Assembly (NCBI GenBank): GCA_020633055.1
Contig: JACKEJ010000010.1
Coordinates: 186,001 to 250,000 of the forward strand
Source: Sandaracinaceae bacterium
GTDB taxonomy: Bacteria > Myxococcota_A > Polyangia > Polyangiales > Houyiibacteriaceae
Reading direction: 5' to 3'
Length of the DNA: 64,000 nt
Shown here: one piece after another, positions 1 through 8,176 of the stretch
Layout: each line of letters begins with the position of its first letter
How positions within the stretch are numbered: the first letter of the stretch is position 1
Program-made: the position numbers and the translations under genes
Notes under the pieces: model-generated
The model's database searches: none
Told to the model about the DNA's origin: nothing
The model's input: the letters and a program-made list of their open reading frames with translations, nothing else

Positions 1-1
1 T

Positions 2-1693
2 CAGTGGCTGGAGAACAACATCGCGCACACGGTCGAGGGGCTGTTGCCGTTGGTGGGCACGAAGGACAAGCAGGCCGCAGCGGCGACCGATCACCTGCGT
101 GACCTGTGCCGGCGCGGCTATGGCTGGCTGGTGGAGCGAAAGGCCGGCGGCCGCGCCGACGTCGCCAAGCTGGTGCTCGACCCGCGCGCGGGCCTGGCGA
201 AGCCGAACGCGTCGGACGCTGCCATCGCTGGACGCCTCGCGCCCATCTCCATCAAGACCGCACACGGACCGCGCGCCCTCGGCCCCGCGCGCACGGCGAC
301 GGTGCTCGCCGAGATCCGCTCGTCCAGCTTGGACGCCCCCACGCCGCGCCTCGCCCTCTTCCGCGAGCACGTGGACGAGCACGCGCGCGACGCGTTCGCG
401 TGGGCGGTGTTCCAGAGCTGGCTGCAGGACGGCGCCAGCAGTAAGGAGCGCTGGAAGATGGAGGCCGTGGGCCACCTGGGCGGAGACGCCTCGGCCATCG
501 CGCTGGCCAAGCTGGTGCGCGTGTGGCCCGGGGAGAGCCAACACCAGCGCGCCGTGCTGGGGCTCGAGTGCCTGCGCGCCATCGGCACCGACACCGCGCT
601 GATGCAGATCCACGGCATCTCGCAGAAGGTCAGCTTCAAGGGCATCAAGGAGCGCGCCGGCGAGTGCATGGAGGGCATCGCGCAGGACCGCGGGATGTCA
701 CGGGACGAGCTGGCGGACCGCATCATCCCCGACGGTGGCCTCGACGAGCGCGGCTCGCGGGTGTTCGACTTCGGTGCGCGTCGCTTCGAGTTCGTGCTGG
801 GGGACGACCTGAAGCCCATGGTGCGCGACGAGGGGGGCAAGCGCCTGCCGAACCTGCCGAAGCCCAACAGCAAGGACGACGCGGAGCTCTCGGCGGAGGC
901 CGTGGCCGCTTGGAAGCTGCTCAAGAAACAGGTGGCCGAGGTGGTGAAGACGCAGGCCGTGCGGCTCGAGCAGGCCATGGTGGTGGGCCGCCGCTGGAGC
1001 CCCGACGACTTCGAGACGCTGTTCGTACAGCACCCGCTGATGGTGCACCTGGTGCGCCGCGTGATCTGGGCCGCGTACGACGCCGAAGGGGCCTACCTCG
1101 GAGGCTTCCGCGTCGCCGACGACGGCACGCTGGCGACGGTTCGGGACGAGACCTTTGTGTACCCCGAGCACACCGCGTCGGTGGGCGTGGTGCACCCCTC
1201 GCACCTCAGCGCGGACGACGCGCCGGCCTGGGGCGAGATCCTGGCGGACTACGAGATCGTGCCGCCGTTCGCGCAGCTGGGTCGGCCCACGTACGCGCTG
1301 ACGGAGGAGGAGTCCAAGGGCACGATCATCACCCGCTTCGAGAAGGAAGAAGTGGAGGGCCGCGCGCTGGTGTTCGGGCTGGAAGCCCTGGGCTGGACGC
1401 GCGGAAGACCGCAGGACGGCGGCGCCTTCTGTGCGCACCACAAGACCTTCGGCGGCGTGACCGCCGTGGCGACGTACCGCGACGGCTGCTGGGTGGGCAC
1501 CAACGGCGAAGACTGGACCCCGCAGAAGGTCGACGCGGTCGGGTTCACCACCGACGCTGCGGAAGCCGAAGACGGCTTCTTCAGCTGGGCCTACACCAAG
1601 GGCGCGGTGCCGCTGCGCGACGTGGACTCCGTCATCGTGAGCGAAGTGCTGCACGACCTGACGCGCCTGGTGGAGAGGGGCAAACAGGGATGA
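2..1693 (+). CDS. DUF4132-family protein, C-terminal part (5' truncated by window edge)
   Basis: The reading frame is open from base 2, so the true start lies outside the window and 563 residues are visible. The C-terminal half has the look of the DUF4132 family: a QHPLMVHLVRRVIW stretch, a region on transfer of the active chain and the acidic end seen in E. coli YehI. The N-terminal visible part is alpha-helical and HEAT-like. The biochemical role of DUF4132 is not established. The stop codon overlaps the start of the MoxR ATPase gene in an ATGA, so the two are translationally coupled. Family assignment is from pattern memory; an alternative is a WGR-linked relative, but the four genes downstream make the YehI-like call likely. 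Confidence 0.8.
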   Translation, partial: QWLENNIAHTVEGLLPLVGTKDKQAAAATDHLRDLCRRGYGWLVERKAGGRADVAKLVLDPRAGLAKPNASDAAIAGRLAPISIKTAHGPRALGPARTATVLAEIRSSSLDAPTPRLALFREHVDEHARDAFAWAVFQSWLQDGASSKERWKMEAVGHLGGDASAIALAKLVRVWPGESQHQRAVLGLECLRAIGTDTALMQIHGISQKVSFKGIKERAGECMEGIAQDRGMSRDELADRIIPDGGLDERGSRVFDFGARRFEFVLGDDLKPMVRDEGGKRLPNLPKPNSKDDAELSAEAVAAWKLLKKQVAEVVKTQAVRLEQAMVVGRRWSPDDFETLFVQHPLMVHLVRRVIWAAYDAEGAYLGGFRVADDGTLATVRDETFVYPEHTASVGVVHPSHLSADDAPAWGEILADYEIVPPFAQLGRPTYALTEEESKGTIITRFEKEEVEGRALVFGLEALGWTRGRPQDGGAFCAHHKTFGGVTAVATYRDGCWVGTNGEDWTPQKVDAVGFTTDAAEAEDGFFSWAYTKGAVPLRDVDSVIVSEVLHDLTRLVERGKQG

Positions 1694-2781
1694 GCGACGA
1701 CGTACAGCGACCTCCTGCCGAGGAGCTCTTCGCGGACGAGCTGGCCGCGCTGCGCAAGGACGACGGAGACGCCGCACGCCCGCCGGGCTGGGCGCTCACG
1801 CCGCGCTCGGTGGTGCGCTTTCTGCTGGGCGACGCGAAGGCGAAGCTCGCGCCCAAGTTCGTGGGCAGCCGCGCCCAGATCGAGCGCTGCATCGTGGCCC
1901 TCGCCACGAGCCGCGGGCTCATGATGGTGGGCGAGCCGGGCACAGCCAAGTCGTACCTGTCCGAGCTGCTGGCGGCGGCCATCTCGGGGGACTCGACGCT
2001 GGTGATCCAGGGCAGCGCCGGGACCACCGAGGACGCCATCAAGTACAGCTGGAACTACGCCCTGCTCTTGGCCGAGGGCCCTACCGAGCGCGCGCTGATC
2101 CCCGCGCCGCTGCACCGCGGCATGAGCGCCGGGAAGCTGGTGCGTTTCGAGGAGATCACGCGCTGCCCGCTGGAGATCCAGGACACGCTGCTGTCGGTGC
2201 TCTCCGAACAGATGATGGCCATCCCCGAGCGCGAAGACAGCGGCCGCTCGCTCTACGCGAAGCCGGGCTTCAACGTCATCGCCACGGCGAACACGCGCGA
2301 CCGCGGCGTGAACGAGATGAGCGCGGCGCTCAAGCGGCGCTTCTGCTTCGAGACCATCGGGCCCATCGCCAAGCTGGAAGACGAGATCGCGCTCGTGCAG
2401 CGTGAGGTCAGCCGTCAGTTGAGCAAGGCCGGCATCAAGGCCACGCTGCCGGCCGACATGACGGAGGTGCTGGTAACCACGTTCGCCGAGCTGCGCAACG
2501 GCAAGACCACGGCGGGCAAGTCCATCGAGCCGCTGACCGCGGTGATGAGCACGGCCGAGGCCGTGGCCGTGGGCTACGCGGCGTCGGTGCACGCGGCCTT
2601 CTTGGGTGAGGGCGAGGTGCGAGGGGAGCACCTGGTGTCCAGCCTGGTGGGGACGGCGCTGAAGGACAACGCCGACGACATCCCGCGCATCCGTCACTAC
2701 TTCCAGCAGGTGGTGGCGCCCCGCAAGAGCGGGGCCTGGCGCGACCTGTATGAAGCGCGCTCCCTGTTGCCGGAGAAGTGA
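1690..2781 (+). CDS. MoxR-family AAA+ ATPase (YehL-like)
   Basis: This 363-residue protein is an AAA+ ATPase of the MoxR clade. Walker A is GEPGTAKS at 81-88, Walker B is VRFEEITR at 151-158, sensor 1 is ATANTRD at 198-204 and the arginine finger pair lies at 216-217 (KRRF). MoxR ATPases act as chaperones that remodel a target together with a VWA partner, and a VWA gene lies two genes downstream. The ATG at 1690 overlaps the preceding stop by four bases and the next gene begins directly after its stop. The N-terminal 40 residues are acidic and poorly structured. ATPase identity is certain; the substrate is unknown. Confidence 0.95.
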   Translation: MSDDVQRPPAEELFADELAALRKDDGDAARPPGWALTPRSVVRFLLGDAKAKLAPKFVGSRAQIERCIVALATSRGLMMVGEPGTAKSYLSELLAAAISGDSTLVIQGSAGTTEDAIKYSWNYALLLAEGPTERALIPAPLHRGMSAGKLVRFEEITRCPLEIQDTLLSVLSEQMMAIPEREDSGRSLYAKPGFNVIATANTRDRGVNEMSAALKRRFCFETIGPIAKLEDEIALVQREVSRQLSKAGIKATLPADMTEVLVTTFAELRNGKTTAGKSIEPLTAVMSTAEAVAVGYAASVHAAFLGEGEVRGEHLVSSLVGTALKDNADDIPRIRHYFQQVVAPRKSGAWRDLYEARSLLPEK

Positions 2782-5022
2782 GTGGAGCCCGTCTTCGTCC
2801 CGGTGCGCCACCACAGCCCCGCCTGCGCGCGTCTGGTGCGCGCGCTGGTGGCCGAGCTGAAGCCGTCGCGCGTGCTGATCGAGGGCCCGTCGGACTACAC
2901 GCGGCACGACGAGCTGCAGCTGCCGCACCAGCTGCCCATCGCCATCTACACCTTCGTGAGGAGCGCGGAGGGGCGCAGCGGAGCCTACTACCCGTTCTGC
3001 GAATACTCGCCCGAGTGGCAGGCCATTCGCGCGGCGGGCGAACACGGCATCCCCTTCGCGTTCATCGACTTGCCGTGGGCCGCGCGCCCCATGCGCGACG
3101 CCGCGCCGCAGTCGCGCTACGGGGACGGCCCCATGCGCCAGGCGCGGCTGGTGGACGCGCTGTGCGCCGAGCTGGGGGTCGAGGGCTTCGACGCGCTGTG
3201 GGACACGCTCTTCGAGATCGACCCGGACGTGCCGCACGCCGAGCTGCTGGAGCGCCTCCGCGCGTTCTGCGACGAGCTGCGCCTGACCGACGAGGCGAGC
3301 GACGCCGTCTCGCCCGCAGACCTGGCGCGTGAGGCGTTCATGCGCGCACGCATCGCGGAGGCCCAGGCCGTCCGAGGCCCTTCGGACGGTCCGCTGCTGG
3401 TGGTGACGGGCGGCTACCACACGCTGGCGCTCACGCGTCCCGACGGCGCGGTCGAGCCCGAGCCCGAACCCGAGCCCGAGCCCGAGGAGGCCGGCATCGC
3501 GCTCACGCCCTACTCGTTCGAGCGCCTGGACGGACAGACGGGCTATGCGGCGGGCATGCCCTCGCCGGGCTTCTACCAAGCGCTGTGGGACGGCGCCGAG
3601 CCCCTGCACATCGCCGTCCTCGCCCTGCGCGAGCGCAAGCAGGCGGTGAGCACGGCCGACCTGATCAGCGCCGAGGCGATGGCACGCGGGCTCTCGGCGC
3701 TGCGCGGTCACGCGCGGGTGTTCCGCACGGACGTGCTCGACGGCGTCCGCCTGGCGCTGGTGAAAGACGCCATGGACGGGTCCCAGCACCCCGTGCTCGG
3801 CGCCGTGCTGGAGGCGTTCCGGGGGCGTGCGCGCGGGCGCCTGGCCGAGGGCACGCAGCGCCCCCCGCTGGTGCACGACATCGAGCGCGTGCTGCAGAAC
3901 GAGAACCTGGTCCCCGAGCCCGTGGCGCGCAGCGTGGAGCTGCACCTGCTGCGGCCCGCCGAGCGGCGAGCGTCGAGCGTCCTGCACCGTGTCGCCGGGC
4001 TGGAGCTGCGAGGCGTCACGCTCACCGAGGGCACCGACTTTGCCACCCGCAAGGACCTGGTGGAGCCCTTCGAGCGCTGGTCGCTGCACTGGACGCCCGA
4101 GTTCGAAGGAGACGCCATCGAGGCCGCGCTGTACGGGAGCACCCTGCGTGAAGCGAGCCTCGAGCGCCTGCGTGAGCGCGCGGAGCACGGGACGCGCGAC
4201 GCCGAGACCGCCGCGTTGCTCTGCCTGCAGGCCGCTCAGGCGGACCTGGGCGAGCTCGGAGAGTCGCTGTTCCAGAGCCTGGTCACCTTGCTCCGCGAGG
4301 AGGCGGACTTCGTGCGGCTGGCGCGCGCGCTGGGCCACCTGCTGTACCTGGTGCGCTTCGACGAGGCGCTCGGCAGCGCGGGCGACGAGCGCTACGCGGC
4401 CCTGCTGGGCGAGGCCTACGACCGTGGCACGTGGCTGCTGGCTTCGACCAGCGCGGGCAACGCCGACGTCGTGGACGGGCTGTCGCGGCTGGTAGACGCG
4501 CGCCTGCGCTGCGCCGACCGCCTCCCCCTGCCCCCGCTGCTCGACATCCTGTGGCTGGTGCTGAACGACGGCGCGCGCGACGCGGCGCTGCGCGGGGCAG
4601 CGGCTGGGGCGCTCTATGCCCTGGGCGAAGAGGGTGGCCTCCACATCGCCGAGCGCGTCGGCAGCTTCGCCCTCCCGAGCCAGCTGGGAGACTTCCTCAG
4701 CGGCCTGTTCACGCTGGCGCGTGAGGTGCTGCGCGTCGACCCGTCCCTCATGCTGCGCCTCGACGAGCTGCTACTGACCTTCTCGGACGACGACTTCCTG
4801 GCGGCCCTGCCCGCGCTGCGCCTGGCCTTCTCGTTCTTCCCCCCGCGTGAGAAGCACCACCTGATCGACCAGCTGATGCGTCGCATCGAGGACGGTGGGG
4901 CACCGCTCGCGCCGCTGGCCGTGGGGGCCGAGCGCGCCGCCGAAGCCATGCGCCTGGAGCGTGCGCTGTTGACCGAGCTGCGCCAGCACGGGGTCGCCCT
5001 GTTCGACGAGGACGCGCGGTGA
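2782..5022 (+). CDS. DUF5682-family protein (YehM-like)
   Basis: This 746-residue protein starts at a GTG directly after the MoxR stop codon. Its opening VFVPVRHHSPAC and the following RVLIEGPSDY are the hallmark of the DUF5682 family, whose function is unknown. The N-terminal 200 residues look like an alpha/beta domain with conserved His pair and acidic residues. The rest is largely helical and leucine-rich. A Glu-Pro repeat at about residues 225-236 separates the two parts. The stop overlaps the VWA start as GTGA. In E. coli the homologous YehM sits between the ATPase and VWA genes, which matches the order here. It is probably the adaptor or client of the MoxR-VWA pair (inference). Confidence 0.88.
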   Translation: MEPVFVPVRHHSPACARLVRALVAELKPSRVLIEGPSDYTRHDELQLPHQLPIAIYTFVRSAEGRSGAYYPFCEYSPEWQAIRAAGEHGIPFAFIDLPWAARPMRDAAPQSRYGDGPMRQARLVDALCAELGVEGFDALWDTLFEIDPDVPHAELLERLRAFCDELRLTDEASDAVSPADLAREAFMRARIAEAQAVRGPSDGPLLVVTGGYHTLALTRPDGAVEPEPEPEPEPEEAGIALTPYSFERLDGQTGYAAGMPSPGFYQALWDGAEPLHIAVLALRERKQAVSTADLISAEAMARGLSALRGHARVFRTDVLDGVRLALVKDAMDGSQHPVLGAVLEAFRGRARGRLAEGTQRPPLVHDIERVLQNENLVPEPVARSVELHLLRPAERRASSVLHRVAGLELRGVTLTEGTDFATRKDLVEPFERWSLHWTPEFEGDAIEAALYGSTLREASLERLRERAEHGTRDAETAALLCLQAAQADLGELGESLFQSLVTLLREEADFVRLARALGHLLYLVRFDEALGSAGDERYAALLGEAYDRGTWLLASTSAGNADVVDGLSRLVDARLRCADRLPLPPLLDILWLVLNDGARDAALRGAAAGALYALGEEGGLHIAERVGSFALPSQLGDFLSGLFTLAREVLRVDPSLMLRLDELLLTFSDDDFLAALPALRLAFSFFPPREKHHLIDQLMRRIEDGGAPLAPLAVGAERAAEAMRLERALLTELRQHGVALFDEDAR
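3454..3486 (+). repeat. GAGCCC hexanucleotide repeat encoding Glu-Pro
   Basis: Five and a half near-identical copies of a six-base unit lie inside the DUF5682 gene, with one GAA replacing GAG. They encode an alternating Glu-Pro linker between the N-terminal domain and the helical remainder. The unit is a multiple of three, so copy-number change would alter linker length without breaking the frame. Confidence 0.8.
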
Positions 5023-6143
5023 GCACCGGACGCACACGGCGCCTGCGGTGGCGATTGGTGTTGGGCAGCGGCTCGGAGGACGTGCTGGGCGGCCTCCCCG
5101 ACGAGCACAGCACGCGGCAGGACGAGGCCCTGGAATACCTGTACGGGCGCGAGAACAAGGGGCGCAACGTGCGCGACCGCGGTGGACCCGGCAGCCTCGA
5201 CCCGTCGCAGCTGAGCGTGCCCGACTGGATCAACCAGGTGCACGAGCTGTTCCCGGCGCGCGTCATCGAGCGCATCGAGAAGGACGCGCTCGAGCGCTAC
5301 GGGCTCGAGGAGATGGTCACCAACCCGGACATGCTGCGCAAGGCCGAGCCGAGCGAGACGCTGCTGCGCGCCGTGCTCCGCACCAAGCACCTGATGAACC
5401 CCGCCGTGCTCGCGCTGGCACGGACGCTGGTGCAGAAGGTCGTGCAGAAGCTCCTCGAGCAGCTCTCCACCGAGATCCAGAACCCCTTCGTGGGCTCCAT
5501 CCTGCGACGCCGCTCGCACATCCGGATGGCCAAGAACTTCGACGTGTCCAGCACGCTGCGCCACAACCTGCGCTACTGGGACTCGGAGGCGAAGCGCCTG
5601 GTGCTGCGCGATCCGCACTTCCACACGCGCGTACGACGCCACATCGACAAGTGGCAGATCCTGATCGTGGTGGACCAGTCGGGCTCCATGGTCGGGAGCG
5701 TCATCCACGCCGCGGTCACGGCAGCCATCTTCTTCGGCATCCCCGCCATCAAGACGCGCCTGATCCTGTTCGACACGAACATCGTCGACGTCACCGACTA
5801 CTGCACGGACCCGGTGGAGACGCTGATGAAGGTGCAGCTGGGTGGCGGTACGGACATCGCCCAGTCGCTGGTCTACGCGGAGAGCCGCATCGAGAACCCG
5901 CGACGCACCATCGTCGTGCTGATCACCGACTTCTTCGAGGGCGGGCCCCCGCAGAACCTCTACGCGGTGACGAAGCGCCTGGTGGAGAGTGGCGTGACGC
6001 TGCTCGGGCTGGCCGCGCTCGACTCGGACGCGCGCCCCTTCTACGACCACGACATCGCGCGCCGCATGGCGTCGCTGGGCGCCCACGTCGGGGCCATGAC
6101 CCCCGGTGAGCTGGCGGCGTTCGTGGCGGAGAAGGTGCGATGA
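5019..6143 (+). CDS. VWA domain protein, CoxE-like (YehP-like)
   Basis: This 374-residue protein carries a C-terminal von Willebrand A domain with a complete metal-ion site: DxSxS at 219-223 (DQSGSM), Thr278 in GGGTD and Asp304 in ITDFFEGG. The N-terminal 200 residues are helical and rich in basic residues. In MoxR systems the VWA protein binds the target through its metal ion and brings it to the ATPase. The GTG start overlaps the DUF5682 stop (GTGA). The stop overlaps the start of the SWIM gene. The complete MIDAS suggests a metal-binding, functional protein. The binding partner is unknown. Confidence 0.94.
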   Translation: MSTGRTRRLRWRLVLGSGSEDVLGGLPDEHSTRQDEALEYLYGRENKGRNVRDRGGPGSLDPSQLSVPDWINQVHELFPARVIERIEKDALERYGLEEMVTNPDMLRKAEPSETLLRAVLRTKHLMNPAVLALARTLVQKVVQKLLEQLSTEIQNPFVGSILRRRSHIRMAKNFDVSSTLRHNLRYWDSEAKRLVLRDPHFHTRVRRHIDKWQILIVVDQSGSMVGSVIHAAVTAAIFFGIPAIKTRLILFDTNIVDVTDYCTDPVETLMKVQLGGGTDIAQSLVYAESRIENPRRTIVVLITDFFEGGPPQNLYAVTKRLVESGVTLLGLAALDSDARPFYDHDIARRMASLGAHVGAMTPGELAAFVAEKVR

Positions 6144-8134
6144 GGGCAGACCTCCTCGCGCTCACGGACGACGACCTGACCGCGCTGTCGAACCGTGGGA
6201 CGGTGCGGCGGGCGCGCGCGGAGACCGACGCGGGCGAGCTGAAGGTGGAGCTGACGGTGGGCGAGGACGGCACGCTCACCGCCGCGTGGTCCGATGACAC
6301 CACGTGCACGCTCCCAGCGGGCGTGTCGCTCGGGCGGGCGCGCTGCACCTGCCCCGCGCAGCCACCCTGCCGGCACCTCGTGCGCACCGTCATGGCCTAC
6401 AGGCGGGACACCGCCGCGCCAACCGCCGCCAGCGCTGGGAGCGACGCCAGCGCGCCATCGGGCGAGCCGACGACCGAGGCTGACGTCACCGCACCAGGCT
6501 CCGCGCCCGCCCACACGCCCGCCCACACGCCCAACGAGCTGCCGAACGCGCTCGTCACGCGGGCCCGCAAGCTGTGGACGGCCGGTCAGCTGTTCGAGCT
6601 GACGCGCACCGCGAAGCCGGTGGCCCGCTGCCACTCACTCGGCACGACGACGCGCTTCTTGGTCCCAGGAGACGCGCACCATGCGGTGTGCGACTGCGGT
6701 CAGCCCGCCCCATGCGAGCACGCCGCGATGGCGCTGTGGGCGTTCGAGCGCTTGGCCCCGGAGGCGCATGCCGGTCTGGTCGACACGCGGGACACTCCCT
6801 ACCCCGTGCCCCTCGACGCGCTGGACGCGGTCGACGCGCTGCTCGAGGAGTGGCTCACCGTGGGCCTGGCCAGCGCGCCGACCACCCTGCTGGACCGCAC
6901 CCAGCGCGTGTCACAGGAGGCACGCAAGGCGGGTCTGGTGTGGGTGGCGGAGGCGCTGGCCGAGCTCGCCTCCGAAAAGGAGGCCTACGACCAGCGCGAC
7001 GCGCGCTTCGACGCGGGCCAAACGGCGCGCGTGTTCGGCGAGCTGGCGCTGCGCAGCGGGGTGACGCGCGCGGACCGCGGCACGGTGCCGCCTGTGTTCG
7101 TCCGCGGCGTCCCTGCGGACCGGACGCTGCAGATCCCGTCGAGCAAGCTGGTGGGGTTGGGGTGCGCCGCCAGCATCGGTCGCACTGGCGTGAGCCTGCA
7201 CGCGTTCGTGCAGGACGAAGACACGGGGCAGGTGTTCACGTTGGTGAAGGACGCGGCGCTGCGGTCGGCCGCCGGGACCGAGCGCCCCTTGCACGAGCTG
7301 GCCCGCGCGACCGTGGGCAAGGGCATCACGCTCGCGAACGTCGCGATGGGTCGCACACTGGCGAAGGGCGCAAAGCGCTCCGCCTCCGGCGTGCTGTCGC
7401 TGGGGCGCTCGCCCGCAGCCTGTAGCCCGCAGACCTTCTCGTTCGAGCGGCTGCGCGCGCCCGTGTTGGCGGAGGGTTTCGCGGAGGTGGACGCCCACCT
7501 CGCCCAGCTGCCGCCCAAGCCGCTGCGCCCACGCAAGCTGGCCGAGGACGTCCACGTGGTGCCGCTCCGCCGCGCGGGCGACGTGCGCTTCCTCTCCGCG
7601 ACACAGGAGACGGTGGCCCTGCTCGAGGACCCTGTGGGCGGGACGGCGCTTTTGCGCTTCCCGTTCCACGAGCGCGCCGCCGCTGGCACCGAGGCGCTGC
7701 TGCGGGCGCTGTCCGCACCGGGGCTCGTGTTCGTGAGCGGACGCTTCCGGCGCGGCGCGCAGGGGCTCGTGGTGGAGCCCACGCTGATCGTCAGTGAGCG
7801 CGACGGAGTGCGTCGCGCGGTGGCGCCGTGGATCGAGGCGCCCAGCGACGAGGCGGGCGCCCATGCGCGCGGGCGAGCCCTGGACCGCGACGACGACGGC
7901 GCGCACTTCCTGGCCGACGAGCTGGCCGACGCCATGGGCGAGGCGGCCGTGGTCGGGACCGCCGGATGGACCCCGGGGCACCGCCGCGCGTTCACGGAGC
8001 ACGCGCGCCGAGCCGACTCGCTGGGGCTGGTCGACACCGCCCGCTGGCTCGCCGAGCTGGCCGACGCCCCCTCGGCGAGACGCGTGCTGCGTCTTTCAGC
8101 CCTCGCGACGTGGGCCGAGGGGCGGGAGCCCTAG
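6140..8134 (+). CDS. SWIM zinc-finger protein (YehQ-like)
   Basis: This 664-residue protein has two SWIM-type zinc fingers. The first has Cys69, Cys71, Cys77 and His79. The second has Cys184, Cys186, Cys192 and His194. They are separated by a linker of about 100 residues rich in Ala, Thr and Pro. SWIM fingers bind nucleic acid or protein; here the role is unknown. The remaining 450 residues are an alpha/beta region without a motif I can name. The ATG overlaps the VWA stop (ATGA). It is the last gene of the five-gene locus, and the next gene is convergent, 42 bp away. Confidence 0.88.
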   Translation: MRADLLALTDDDLTALSNRGTVRRARAETDAGELKVELTVGEDGTLTAAWSDDTTCTLPAGVSLGRARCTCPAQPPCRHLVRTVMAYRRDTAAPTAASAGSDASAPSGEPTTEADVTAPGSAPAHTPAHTPNELPNALVTRARKLWTAGQLFELTRTAKPVARCHSLGTTTRFLVPGDAHHAVCDCGQPAPCEHAAMALWAFERLAPEAHAGLVDTRDTPYPVPLDALDAVDALLEEWLTVGLASAPTTLLDRTQRVSQEARKAGLVWVAEALAELASEKEAYDQRDARFDAGQTARVFGELALRSGVTRADRGTVPPVFVRGVPADRTLQIPSSKLVGLGCAASIGRTGVSLHAFVQDEDTGQVFTLVKDAALRSAAGTERPLHELARATVGKGITLANVAMGRTLAKGAKRSASGVLSLGRSPAACSPQTFSFERLRAPVLAEGFAEVDAHLAQLPPKPLRPRKLAEDVHVVPLRRAGDVRFLSATQETVALLEDPVGGTALLRFPFHERAAAGTEALLRALSAPGLVFVSGRFRRGAQGLVVEPTLIVSERDGVRRAVAPWIEAPSDEAGAHARGRALDRDDDGAHFLADELADAMGEAAVVGTAGWTPGHRRAFTEHARRADSLGLVDTARWLAELADAPSARRVLRLSALATWAEGREP

Positions 8135-8176
8135 TTCGCGGCATTGGGCGTGTTCTTCGCGCTGCGGGTCGGCGCG

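Noticed and set aside
523..1689. Upstream in-frame extension of the MoxR gene
   Set aside because: The extension is an Arg/Gly-rich shadow of the DUF4132 gene; the ATG at 1690 overlaps the previous stop and precedes the true N-terminus.
1591..4644. Very long minus-strand open frame antisense to the MoxR and DUF5682 genes
   Set aside because: It is His/Gln/Arg-rich without any domain and lies opposite genes with intact motifs; long empty frames are expected at this GC content.
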